Shown in pieces: positions 49,167 to 60,612 of a stretch of DNA of 64,000 nt (position 1 is the first letter of the stretch; every line of letters starts with the position of its first letter). The DNA is from Beverwykella pulmonaria (lineage: Eukaryota; Ascomycota; Dothideomycetes; Pleosporales; Melanommataceae), in the NCBI GenBank assembly GCA_001599595.1, contig BCHH01000003.1:3900063-3964062 (forward strand), given 5' to 3'. The notes below the pieces were generated by a model that saw only the letters and a list, made by a program, of their open reading frames with translations, did not search any database and was not told where the DNA came from. Made by a program: the position numbers and the translations under genes.

Positions 49167-49642
49167 ATTGAACGAAGGGTATTAATGCCGAGTGTTGGAT
49201 TAGATGGATTGGAATGTATGGACTTTGGCGTTGTAGTTTGGGTGTTGGTAAGTCGGTTGCTAGTGAGAGGAATGAGAGGCAGGTCAACTGGTCTGCCTTT
49301 AAAGAGATGCAGGATGTCTGCCTTATATATTGCTAATTGGAATACTACATTCAGGTGTCAATTTGTGAATGCGCACGGCGAGAGGTCTGGCCGGCAGTCC
49401 TGCAAACGTTTGCAGGCATCACATCGCGTGCAAAAATGCTCGACCACCTGCAGTCGAAACCGTTTCTGCAGCATTTCCGAGCCTTGACTCGCATGTCGCC
49501 TCACCATCGGACCATAACTGTGCTGTCAGATTCTGTGAGTCTACGTATCGCTGGGTAAGTTGGTGTTGAACTCGCGTGCCGTTATGCTTCGAGTTACATG
49601 TGCACGGGGGCTCCATGCGGTCATGAAACATCTAGGGGATGC
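49167..49642. other. Promoter of the 95-residue gene; nothing else seen
   Basis: Should hold the promoter of the minus-strand gene at 49166. No convincing frame. Confidence 0.4.
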
Positions 49643-50186
49643 CTAACTGTTTAAGTGTTTGAAAGGGACTTGTGTCTTTCGACTCGAATGATCATCACGC
49701 GATATTTCTTCGAAATGTACGCCTGGGCATTCGGCTCGTTCCGCAACGAGGTCCAAGTGCCGAGTTGGGGTCGTCAGCATGCAGGTACAGCTTCACATCA
49801 CATCTTTATCAATCAAATCCGATTTCGAGCCATGCACAATTCCATTATCTGGAGATTTGGGCGACCGTTTCTACAGTCCAGACAACATTCAAACGGGGCT
49901 ACCGTCTCAGCCGATGTGGGACTGCATGTGCTGTCGAATCTTCTGCAGTTCTTCGAGGCTTGGTAACCCCTGCTATGCACTCCAGGCGCTGACTTGCCCG
50001 ACAAACACACGATCTTTCTCAGAGATCTCTGAGGAAGGCTTTGAGCTCCGCATACCTTGGAGAACCTGGAGCATAGCGTGCTGAAGGAACGTCTTGAGCG
50101 ATCACAGCTGTGTCCCCACCAGCGTAGTAGCGCTTCCCCAACGTCAGCTTGAAATGGCATACTTTTGTTTCCACGTCCTCAGTCAT
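49643..50186 (-). pseudogene. Stop-ridden pseudogene next to a divergent gene
   Basis: The ATG at 50186 opens MTEDVETKVCHFKLTLGKRY. After a possible intron ending at about 50024, one frame reads EISEKDRVFVGQVSAWSA and LPSLEELQKIRQHMQSHIG. It continues through KRSPKSPDNGIVHGSKSDLI to VPFKHLNS and a terminal TAG at 49645-49643. In that same frame lie TAG 49975-49973, TGA 49909-49907, TGA 49891-49889, TAG 49873-49871 and TGA 49795-49793. Each is one transition away from a Gln, Arg or Trp codon. I do not recognise the family. Its start lies 26 bp from the start of the plus-strand gene at 50213, so the two would share a promoter or overlap in their leaders. Confidence 0.45.
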
Positions 50187-50212
50187 CTGGCTGTTTGATC
50201 CCAAACTTCACC

Positions 50213-52545
50213 ATGGTGCTGTCTGTTCTCGTTGCTATCATTGCAGCCCCCGCCCTTCTCGGAACCCAAGAAGCTATACGTCAATCCCAATCCAAGGAAA
50301 AGAGAGAAGAGCATCGTGCGCGCCGGTGCAACCTCATCGCCACATGCGTCAAGTCGTCGCTGCGGAGCCGAGAAATCGATGGCAGACCGCTTGTTCTCAA
50401 AAATGGCAAGGTATGGGTCCCTTCATTTGCCTACGAATACCTGCTTACTATTTTTAGCTTTACATTGACACTGGCACAAGTGATGGAAGTCCTTTTGGAC
50501 ATCAGTATGCGGGATACTATCTTCCCTATCCAGATACGACGTATGAAGGCCTTGTCACTACGATCACGGATGAGGCTCCTGTCATGAACTGGGTAATAAC
50601 AATATCCCCTCTACCTCTTCTTTGTTATATGGCCAACATATTTTCACAGGTCTACGTAGACAAAGATACATATGAGGTCAAGTACGGGGTTCGTTTAAAT
50701 GCACAACCAAACCTTACCGGGCCATTTGATTGCACACGCCAGGACAAACGATTGACGTTCTCAGGTTGGGAAGGATGGTGTGCCGTCGAAGAATCGCCAA
50801 ACATTTGGGCGCTCTACTTCGACAAAGATGATGACGGCCTTCGGTCCAGAGTTGCTCCAGGTACTCGCGTGCTGGAAGTTGAACTCACGAGGAAGGAAAA
50901 GAGATGGAAGCAAGACGCCACGGAGAGACAAAGTGACCAAACAACAAAACGAGCGGTCGATGTAAAAGCGGATGCTCCCGTTGATGCTCCAATAGCACAA
51001 CAAACACCATTAGAACCTCCTGGTGTCAGAATGACCCCACCAGAGCCCTTCAAGATGCCAACATCAATCTTCATACAGCCTGAGGCGCCAATACCGCCCA
51101 AAACACCTCCACCTGCATACACTCCAAAATCGGAAGCACCACCACTTCCACTCAATACGACACCACCAACCACTAACTCTGCAATTCAACGAGTCACGCC
51201 TCCCGGTGAGAAACGTACCACCCCCAAGTTGAACAGAAATAGTGGCACGCGAGCCCTAGCACAAGCCCAAAGATTCGAAAGGCTGAGCCAAATATCAAAC
51301 GAGAACATTGCCTTCAGAACTGAGGTTTTAGCTTCTCGCCCTACGAGTAACGCGGATCTTGCATCAGATTACACACAGTCGCGGATTACCTCGGATATTT
51401 TACAGATGTACTCGGAACGACCTGATTCCTCCACAGTCCCACAAATGCCGGATCTCGCCGCAGCTTTTCAGAGACAGAAATTGGGGCCACCTAAGCTCGT
51501 CTCGCCGGTATCTGACCCGGCGATTTTTGGAGCGTATACTGGGGATAAGATGGCAGAACCAGTGCAGCGAAACAGGCCGGCACCTAAAGAGAGTCTTAAC
51601 GGAGAAAACCAGGTACAGCGTAAGAAGTCAGTGAGGAGGCTCCCTGATAGCGATGCACCCAAGGCGCCGTTACCGCCCCTGCCTCCTGCTCCAGCACCCA
51701 GCAATCGTCGCCCTGGCATGCCGAGTCGAGATCTCGATCGTATAGAGTCGAGATCGCCCGAAAGACGGCGAGTTGCACCGTCCACAGAGAGGAGACCTCC
51801 CGAACGCAGACCTGGAAACATGGGATCCAGCGAGTCATTGCAATCTACGAGGCCTGCGAACAATCCATCATCCGAGTCACTAAGATCCATAAGGCCTGCA
51901 AACACTTCATCTCCACCTCTAGCGCGTCGAAGGGGCGATTCGAACGCTTCACAAAATGAAGAAACCTCGCGATCTAACCTGAGAACTCTATCCCGCACTG
52001 CCACGACACGCAACGAGACCTCGAGACCTACACGGAGGCCGTCTAACAGCAACACATCACCCCCTCCACTGCGCAGGCGAGGCGACTCCAACGCCTCTCA
52101 GAACTCGGAGACCGAGAGACCACTTCCCAGATCTCTATCTCGTACTGCTACAACGCGCAGTGCGGCCCAGAACTCTATAACCAGGACCATGACGACTGGC
52201 ACCAGTAATCAAGGTATGGCCTCAAAACTAGCGTCACAGCCAGAGCCTCCGACGCTGGAGAGAGGTAGGACGAATTCGAGTTTGTATCGCGAGATTGATA
52301 ATATACTGCAGCCCAAACGTAGTGGTAGTGTGAATACCGGGGCAGGGACTGGGAATGCGACTACGTCTCAGGGACAAGGTATGAGGAGAGACGAAAGAGA
52401 TAGACGGCCTCCGCCACTGAGGAGGACGGCTACGTCAAAAACAGCGCTAAGGGGTGATGGGGAGGGTATGCCAACGAGAATGGGTTCGGGGGCGAGGAGA
52501 GACGATGGGAAGGGCCGGAAGCGTGATTCTAGGGAGATGAGTTGA
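50213..52545 (+). CDS. Conserved fungal protein with N-terminal hydrophobic segment, unknown function
   Basis: Three exons (50213-50410, 50458-50592, 50650-52545) give 742 residues; introns are 47 and 57 bp. The N-terminus (MVLSVLVAIIAAPALLGTQE) is a single hydrophobic helix. The next 150 residues look globular and conserved: REIDGRPLVLKNGKLYID, GHQYAGYYLPYP, EGLVTTITDEAPVMNWVY and VDKDTYEVKYGVRLNAQPN. From about residue 230 the protein is a disordered tail rich in P, S, R and T with repeats such as RRRGDSNASQN. The folded part is a family seen across filamentous ascomycetes; I know no function for it. Confidence 0.85.
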
Positions 52546-53354
52546 TGCTTGTATTATTGTGTAGAACAGTGTAGTTTCGTTCCAAGTGAACTGGCCATAT
52601 ACCATCATGCAATTGCGTCTATCACGGGAGTCGTCCTTGATGTTTGGATACCTCAAAGCGATGTGGTCGGTGAACACTATTCCAGGACTGGGAAAGCGTG
52701 CCCAGAATCGTCCAATTATCCTCAGTTCTTCCCGACATCAAAGTCCAGCCATCCTATGCCGATCTCAAACCCATCCTCTGGTTTCAGAATTTGGAACCGC
52801 AGAGTTGAGACGCCCATTCATCCTTTCGCCGCACAAGCCAGCTAAAAAGATGAAACTCGAACCACCACTCCTCAAAAATACCCCTTTTGGCGAGACGCTA
52901 AGTCTGCTACAGCTTCAGGCCTGTATCGAGTTACACAGGAGCTCGTTGCTCACGCCGTTGCTCACGCCGTTGCTTACACGAGCGGATGCGGCTCTGACGA
53001 GGGCATGTGGGCTCGATTTACTGCTAGTCTGTCCTGCTTGCATCTGTTTTACTCCGAACTACTCTCGGCACTTGTCAGGCACAGGACATCTCTCGTTGAC
53101 GTCAATTCGCACATACTCTCTTTAACTTGAAGGATAATTTCGTTCTCTCTTTCGCTACTCTCTTTATAAACTGTATTCGGTATTGTTGGGCAGGACCTCA
53201 ACTTCAATTTTTTTTGGACGGGAGTGCGGATCGTGATATTCGACTTGCTTGCAGACCACTTACATGAAAAGCCGAACCAGCTATTGAGTCTTCAAGTCAG
53301 TTTTTTTCCTCCCGTAAGATTGATGGAGCGATTCTAAACTATATAGAATATACC
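52546..53354. other. No gene seen
   Basis: A plus-strand frame at 52586-53125 is open but has no family resemblance and contains a small GCTCACGCCGTT duplication at 52947-52970. It is more likely the 3' region of the upstream gene and promoter of the next. Confidence 0.4.
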
Positions 53355-54541
53355 ATGAACTCCTCCACTCGCCTTTACGAGAGGCTCGGCCAGATACCGC
53401 AGGATCCGGAGGACCCAGAGAGTTTAGAAGATTTGATAGTGTGTGCGTTTGGAGCGTTTGAACGATACTACGTCTGCTGGAAGAACAAAGGCGGCGAATA
53501 TAAGCAAGGTAAGTACGGCTGTATATTTGCTGGACATTTTTATTGACAGGTTTATCAGATGGATACGACCTCCCACCGACGCTAAAGGACTGGCTTTTCC
53601 CGGAAGATGGCACCACACGCGACTTTCCCAGTCTCCAAGTAGTATTCGGACGCGGGGATGAGTATTTCGCCTCAGACAAGAATGGAAAACTCGAGATGAA
53701 GGAGCCGGAGATCAAGAAGCCGCCACCTACCGAAAGCGACGGGCTCCCAGAGAAGCCAGCAATGAGGCGGTCCAGAACGATGTCTTTCCTCCGCCCTTTG
53801 TCAGATCCGATCGCAAAATTCAATAATTCCCCCAGTGAAATGCCAAGTAGAGCAGACTCGGCGCACTCAAGCCAACGTTCCTTGTCCCTCTCCTCACAGC
53901 AACAGCCCGAGCTATGGACTCCAACCGCGTCTTCCTCCAGACCATCCTCAGATCCTTTTTCACCACTCATCAAGCCGATAAACACAGCGATAGAAAGCAC
54001 TAAAGAAGCGCCAGTAGCATCCCCTATTCCCACACCCACGCGATCGATACGGCGTTCAAGACCTTTAAGCATGTCTTTCAACACTGCCTCATTTCCCAAA
54101 ATCGTGGAAGGCGAACCCCTTGTCTCACGAAGCAGCTCACCAGAAAAAACCCCAGCGCATTGCACATGCGGCTGCCACGACCCGCCACTCCCAAAACGTG
54201 GCAGCTACACCGATTCAAGCATGCAAACTGACCCCATGACTCCACCCCCACGAACTGCGCTCCGCATAGACACCGCCACCGCAAGCGACACCTCGAGTAT
54301 CTTCTACAGCAATGCGTCGAGTGCGCTGGAACTTCAAACACCGCTTACGGATGATCTGCCAGCGCCGAATCCAGTATATATGGGACGGATGATGGATTAT
54401 TTTAGTAAACCGGGGTATCAGCTGGGTGACTCGTTGTTCTCGTCGTATCAGCATTATCAGCAGCCGATTTACTATCAGGATGATTATGTTGATGAGGATG
54501 AGTGGAATTCGGCGGCTGCAGAAAGGAGGCAGACTGTGTGA
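53355..54541 (+). CDS. Conserved fungal protein of unknown function
   Basis: Exons 53355-53508 and 53550-54541 join across a 41-bp intron (donor GTAAGT) into 381 residues. The first 120 residues look folded: STRLYERLGQIPQDPEDPES, ERYYVCWKNKGGEYKQGLSD, DLPPTLKDWLFPEDGTTRDF, LQVVFGRGDEYFASDKNG. The rest is disordered and rich in S and P, with a CTCGCH cluster near residue 265 and an acidic, Tyr-rich C-terminus (YYQDDYVDEDEW). Families with this W- and Y-rich N-terminal module occur widely in Pezizomycotina without an assigned role. Confidence 0.82.
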
Positions 54542-56827
54542 GGGGGTAATCTAATCATTGGGACTCGGCATTCTCTCGATATCGAGAGCTATGGAGCACA
54601 GACATGGTGGAAGTAAAGGTCTCGGCGATCTCAAGGTGGAAGAGCCCAATATTGATTGTCTATGTCAGACCCTCTACGTCCCGCGCCATAAGGCAGAGGA
54701 AGGACGAGCAAGAGACAAGGCTGGTTCAAGCAACACAGAAGTTGGCTCGCAGGTATGTGTCTTCCCAAGCTTTGAGTCTACCAATCTAACAATGCCCAAG
54801 AGAATGCAGCCCAAGTCTTTGTGCCACATACCTGATCTTTTCTAGATCATAACCCCACACACCCCTATCCGCGATTCTCATTCTCCGGCTGCGGCATCTG
54901 CAATACACACCCGAGGAGGCGGCTGCGGCACCAGGAACGGAGCAAGACTGCTGAGAGCTCGAAGGTGATGAAGCAGTGGAAGTAGAATGTTGCTGGCAAC
55001 GACGCAGATGGTAAGATCAACGTTAGGCGGCTCAGATATGTGTTGAGAGTCGAAGGAGGTTGTGCTTAGATCGTCGCGACGCCAATTACAAGCGCTGGAA
55101 CCTGGGGATTGGCGAGCACCTTTTCTAGCTGGGCAGTCTGCTGAGAATGCGTCTGCTCGCTGGCGGGATTTTTGCTTTGAGCACTACATCTATTACCAAA
55201 TAAACGGGAACTGCACAAATACAAATTCCCTCTTACTCTCATCTCGCTTTCTGTCGTTGTCTCTCAGTCTTTGTCTCTTAGTCTTTTCACTCGCTTACCT
55301 ACTGTAACTTGCCCCATCCCATTCCATGACAACTAACAACCTTAATTCTACATCCCTCGCTCGATGTTCTTCCAGTCAAGGTCCTATCATATCTGCCGTC
55401 CCACTCATAACTGTATTTGTAAGTTTTAATTTTAATTCGACACTAAGAAATTCACCTTACATAGTGCGGGAACAAAGGGGAAAGCTTCAGAAACTAGTGG
55501 GCATTGAGTCTCTTGGAAACGTTCCCGAACATGTGTTCTAATGCGTGTAGGGCTGCAAAGTACCGTATGATATTTCTTTTTGCTTGAGGTGCGTGCTTAG
55601 GTTCGAGTTTGGCGGTTTTGCTCTTTAGTTCTTAGGTGTTGCTTTTGCGATTTTTTGAGGAGGTTTTGTCATGATGAGAAGATGCAGTCAATCGTCTGAT
55701 AGGTAAAGTGTGTATAAAGAGCGTGAAAGACGTGAATAGCTGACTGCTCGCCCGACGACTATATATACCCATGAAGGGTGAGCTAGCTAGAATAGGACAC
55801 ATGGTAGAACACGTGCGACACGTGATAGGTTTTAGGGGTGGGAGGACCCGAGGTGAAAGACATCATGTAATCTAGATTGAGGAAAAGAACGTAAAGATTA
55901 GCTATTTAGACGTTTCTCTACCTCTTGAAAAAAAAATTGAAATTAGCCCTACGGCTTGTCTTCCGGTTCAATCCAACTATTTCCCTTTACGTTCTTCATC
56001 CAGTCCCCGCCTCTCCTTCACATTCCCCTGATCCTTCTCCTCTACCTTTGCCTTATTTCTCCCTCCTCAGGTCACCACTCGGTCACATCACCCAGCTTCC
56101 CCACATGCCTTAGATGAGGTGTTGCTTTTAGTCGTACAGGAGTTAGCACCGCGAAGGAGGACCGCGGGAGATGGAGGTTAAGCAACGTGTTTTTGTAGAC
56201 TAGGTGGGCCGTTGCAGGGATGGAGTAGAGAGGACAGGACGTGGAGGAGGGCGTCGAGGGCGTGTAGAGAATGTAGATTGCGTCATGCAGAAGTTGCAGT
56301 GACGAAGGGGTGGCCCCAAATTTCTATGCTAAAGCCCAGAGTTTTCCAAACATGGGGACGCCGTTTGCATTGCCGCCCTTGATTTATGACTTGACTTGTT
56401 ATTTATTAACACCAGCAGTACCAATATGCCGATACAACAGATCTAATAAACCATCAATCATATTACACATTTTCTACTCTATCCTCCCATTCAACACCAG
56501 CTATAGATTGGAGATGTTACCAACCGGGTAAAGACGACATTGAGACATAAAAGTGCCCAAGCAAGATTTCCTCTTCGTCTCCAAAACGCCTGCCTCGTTC
56601 CTCATTAATGCACCCAATGCAGAGAGCTTGTGCCCGTCAGCCCCAAACCCTATGCCCGAGCATGGGCATGCCTATATAGTACAGAGAGAACAAAATATAC
56701 AAGTGGGAAGAGGAAGGAGGTAGGGAATAGTGTACAGGTCGGTCATATCGTAAAGGGCGACCGGCGAACCTAGAGGAATGCGTCAGCGTGGGACAGTGGA
56801 ATGATTGGAGGGGTTGAGGGAACTCAC
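54542..56827. other. Long intergenic region with one possible small frame
   Basis: A frame at 54604-54789 translates to a basic 61-residue stretch (VSAISRWKSPILIVYVRPST, RQRKDEQETRLVQATQKLAR) and is followed by a GTATGT donor and CTAAC branch site at 54754-54792. It may be a small spliced gene, but the join cannot be fixed. The rest has no convincing frame. A 12-bp inverted pair, AAGAACGTAAAG near 55886 and CTTTACGTTCTT near 55986, flanks about 90 bases that include an A run. Confidence 0.3.
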
Positions 56828-58907
56828 TCAATACTCGAAGTGGGATCTTTGCGGCCTGTTGCCACCTCGGGATGAGCCGTCTCCTCGTGCACCAAAGCCA
56901 CCACCGCGTCGTTCACCAAATCCACCCCTATCTCCACCTCCACCGCGTCTCTCACCAAATCCACCACCACCGCCACCACCACGCCTTTCGCTGAATCCCC
57001 CTCTATCACCGCCCCTGTCGCCACCATAGCCGCCTCCACCTCTCCTGTCTCCACCGAACCCACCGCCGAACCCTGATCCTCCATCCCTAGACCCGCCTGT
57101 TCTCCGGCCCCTTCTACCTCCGGAGTACAGACTCGCCGGCGGGCCAGGTGGCTCTGGCATTCCCCATCCAAACTCGGCTAGCCTGTTCGCTGAGTTCAAT
57201 AGGCCCTGTTTGTCCCCATACCACTGGTAGCTGCCGAATAGACCACGGAAGGCGGCATCCAATTGGTCAGGGTATACTTTCTTGTGAACTTCCACTACCT
57301 CTTGTATAATGTTCGCCACCTTTTCTGGGAGTTCAGCCGACTGCGACAGATCAATAGAAGCCGTTTCCAACGATTTGTCTTCATGAATGGGCAACCCTGT
57401 CAGACGTCTTCGCAGTTCATTTTTTTCGAGAGGAGTCAAAAAGATCCAGCCCTCTCCTTCCTTGCCAGCACGACCTGTGCGGCCGAGTCGATGAATGTAC
57501 ACATCGCGCTCTCTGGGGAGGCCAACTTGCAAGACGTGAGTCACATTCGGAAAGTCCATTCCACGAGCTGTTACGTCGGACGAGAACAGAATACCAGCTT
57601 CGGCATGACGGAACGAGTCTGCTGCCCTTGTGCGTTGGCCTTGATTCAGCTTAGCATGGATTTCGTAAGCGTTGAGGCCGTGGAGAGGCTTGTCACGCTT
57701 GAATCCTCCGGAGAGCTTGAAGAAGACGGATGCAGCAAGGTTGACTTCGGCAGTTGAGTTGTAGTATATGATGGCTTTGAAAGGGCGGTTTTCACCAGAC
57801 TTGGCTAGCCGGTGTTCGCGCTGGACGAGTTCGTATATGGAAGGCATAAGATTCTCAAAACCCGCAACATGAACCGCCTTCTGGGGCACCCTGTGGTGGG
57901 TGGGCTCTTCATCGTCATTGACGCACTTGGCAAAGTGGAACCCTGGCTTCATAGTATTCCGAACAAGGTGGACCACGTCGCGAGGAACTGTTGCGGAGAA
58001 CATCATGGTCTGGCGAGGTACTTCCTCGGGATCCGGTAGGTGTTTCTTGATCTCGTCGATCTCTTTGGTGAATCCTTCGTCCAAGAGGCGATCTGCTTCG
58101 TCCATTACGAGGGCGTTAAGGTTGGGGGCTTTGATGCCGGAGTAAGGGTCGGATAAAATGTCGCATAGTCGTCCGGGTGTACCAATAAGAATGTGGCAAC
58201 CTTCTCTCAGGGTCTTTTGAAGCATCATACGTTTTTGGGTTCCGCCCACGGCACATTGTACAATCAGACCGGTGCCAGATACGATCTTCTGAGCCTCCAC
58301 AGCAATCTGCTCCGCAAGTTCTCGGGTCGGTGAAATAACAATCGCCCTGATATCGTCCGCTCTCGCACGTTTATGTTTACGAGGGCGGTCGGCCAATGCG
58401 GGATCGTTTTCGATAATTCGTTGTACAACGGGGATCAGGAAACCAAGGGTTTTGCCAGTGCCGGTTTTCGCCTGCGCAATACTACATCCAATTAGCAAAG
58501 TGCAAGTAACGAAGAGGGAGTATTTACATGTCGACGCCGCTCAATGCCTCGTTGATGGTGCGAGTCTGGACGTCCGTCATAGTGGTCATCTTCATCTGCT
58601 TCGTAATAGTATTGATAAGGTTCGGATGCACCAGCCCTCGGGTCGCCAGCTCCTTGAATGTTGTGGCCGGGCCATCCTGAGAGAACTGCTCGACTTCAGT
58701 GGGTTCAGCAGCTTCGGCGGCCGCATACTGTTGCCACTTTGCGCTCTGGTGGAATGCCGCGATAGCGGCTCTGGGGGCGTAAGGAGCGGTACTCCGTATC
58801 GCACTGGATGATTGGTATACGGGTGCACGCAGGACTGTGGATGAGAAAGTTGCCGATGACAGAGCTCTCGAAAGGGTTGTCGGGCATCTTCGCAATGCGC
58901 TGAACAT
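56828..58907 (-). CDS. mss116: Mitochondrial DEAD-box RNA helicase, Mss116 type
   Basis: Exons 58907-58528 and 58481-56828 (46-bp intron, donor GTAAAT) give 677 residues. The N-terminus is basic with no acidic residue for some 60 residues (MFSALRRCPTTLSRALSSAT), a mitochondrial targeting sequence. Helicase motifs follow in order: Q motif around TTFKELATRGLVHPNLI, motif I AQAKTGTGKT, PTRELAEQ, GGTQ, GTPGRL, motif II DEAD, motif III SAT, TARGMDFP, motif VI HRLGRTGRAG. The intron sits just before motif I. A C-terminal extension ends in an RGG/GGFGERRGG tail (about residues 590-677) for RNA binding. The family helps group I/II introns and other mitochondrial RNAs fold. The ATG at 58907 is the first in frame. 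Confidence 0.94.
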
Positions 58908-59461
58908 GGTGGAAGGATATGCGACGTGTGCCTGTGGCAGGAACACGGCAATTAGAGGGTATATCGAAGGAACGAGCGATTAACCCAATACAGCGTTGAG
59001 GAGAGCAAAAAGAAGCCTCCCAATAGCGGGCGGTCTTAGGAGGAAGAAGAGGATGCTAGACCAAGCAGACTGAATTTTTTTGGAAAGGGACGTGTCGCAC
59101 TCTTTTCTCCTCCGCCGCGCTAACGCTTATCGCCACGTGCGATAACAACCATACTAAATTTTACCGACCATGTTTTGGGCTTGGACGCTTTCTTACTTAT
59201 TAGAGGGTACAATGGGACGTTGTGGGCCGATATCGAACCTTGGACCTTCCATAGGAATTCGAAGATTAAGCAAGAAACTCTTTCCGGGGACTGTCATGTT
59301 TTACATCGAGGATCATTTGCAATATGCAGAACGTGCATGTCGAATCTATTCGTAAATCTAGTCATGAGTCTTTGGGGTCTTATCGTAATCAAAATCGCCA
59401 TATAAAACTGATGCAAAAGTCCACGCACTCTACCGCTCCAAATGCACATAAACCGTCAATG
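58908..59461. other. Promoter of the helicase gene, no gene seen
   Basis: Starts with the leader of the minus-strand helicase. No convincing frame; A/T-rich near 59150-59420. Confidence 0.45.
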
Positions 59462-60612
59462 TCAATCACCCTTTTCTACCCTCCTCCCCTTTGGGCTCGT
59501 AGCCCTCTCGTTCCCAACAACGGCAACCCCCTCCGAGATGCCCTGCTGGATACCTCCAGTCAGCCCTCGCACCCACCAGATGGTCATCTCGTTGATCGCC
59601 TGCCCAACCTTCCCATCATTCATCTGGCATACCGTTTGCGACAACTGCAGACTCCGCCGTCCCAGCTCATCCACCGTCATGATGCTCTTATTCAGAAAGC
59701 GTTGTGCGATTTTGTGGTCTCTCTCGAATCGATATGCTTGTCCGATAAACAGTTTGATGTATGGAAGCAGGAATTGGAACATGACGAAGATCTGGAAGAC
59801 GATGGTAGCTGTGACGCGGTGGAGGACCGAGGGAGGTCGAGCAGGGCCATCGTGGGTAAGTGCTGACTGGTGTGGTCGGGGGACGAGGGCGTGGGCGTTG
59901 GGGTCATTCGAGAGGTTGGCTATGCTGCCTGGGATAGCAGCGCTGAGGCTCAATCTCTCCTCCGTTGTGAGCTCGGATGGGAGGCCGCGCAGGAGATACG
60001 TCATGCCGTGAAGGTACAGTTGTCTCGTAAGCTCGGCTGAGGTGTCGTCGGCATCGTGGGAGAGGGCATTCGATTCCTGATATGCTTGCGTCAAAAGGCT
60101 GATTCCTAAACGATGTTAACCACATTCCCTATCGTATGGTATCCACAGCCCGTACCTTGATTGGCATATTTCCAGTTAACACCCGTCACCGTTTCAGACA
60201 CAGCAAAAGGCGGGGGTGTAGACATGGACGACCCGGGGCGCGAGGAGATGTCATCTATAAACTCAATCTCCTCGGTATCTGTTGACGCAATCGAGGCTCG
60301 ACTACGCCCATCGCTGCCGCGTTCTGAGGTATATTTAGGGGGAGGAGTCTCCGGAGCCGTAGTCGCGGCATCAGTGGAGACGGTGCTGGTAATCCTCATA
60401 TAGTTCGCGCGGCCACGGAGATCGCTGATGGATCGTCGAATCGAAGGAAGTCGGGGGAGGCGGCTTCGCACCACCATTGGCAGTACGTTGTAGAGCATGG
60501 AGGGCCGAATGTCTTTCTCGTCGAAGTTCGTCGTAGAAGGCTCAAGCTCTAACAATGATGCCTGATTTCGCTCGTTTGGCGCTATGTTGCTGTGATTCGG
60601 GATAAGATACAT
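59462..60612 (-). CDS. Conserved fungal membrane-anchored protein, unknown function
   Basis: Exons 60612-60156 and 60105-59462 join across a 50-bp intron (donor GTACGG, acceptor TTTAG) into 366 residues. The N-terminal part is disordered with acidic and S/P-rich stretches (DTEEIEFIDDISSRPGSS). After VNWKYANQGISLLTQAYQES a helical region follows (TRQLYLHGMTYLLRGLPSEL). One strong hydrophobic stretch is visible (ATIVFQIFVMFQFLLPYIKL), possibly a re-entrant or single transmembrane segment, and a second weaker one near IWWVRGLTGGI. This order is typical of an ascomycete family without known function. Confidence 0.8.

Noticed and set aside
52586..53125. Plus-strand frame of 179 codons
   Set aside because: No family resemblance, starts inside the 3' region of the upstream gene, and contains a short direct repeat that extends the frame by chance.
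53281..54165. Minus-strand frame of 294 codons
   Set aside because: Antisense of the conserved plus-strand gene at 53355, whose splice sites and domain-like N-terminus are convincing.
55880..55995. 12-bp inverted pair AAGAACGTAAAG / CTTTACGTTCTT as a terminal inverted repeat
   Set aside because: Only one occurrence, no target duplication next to it and no relation to the other repeats, so chance cannot be excluded.
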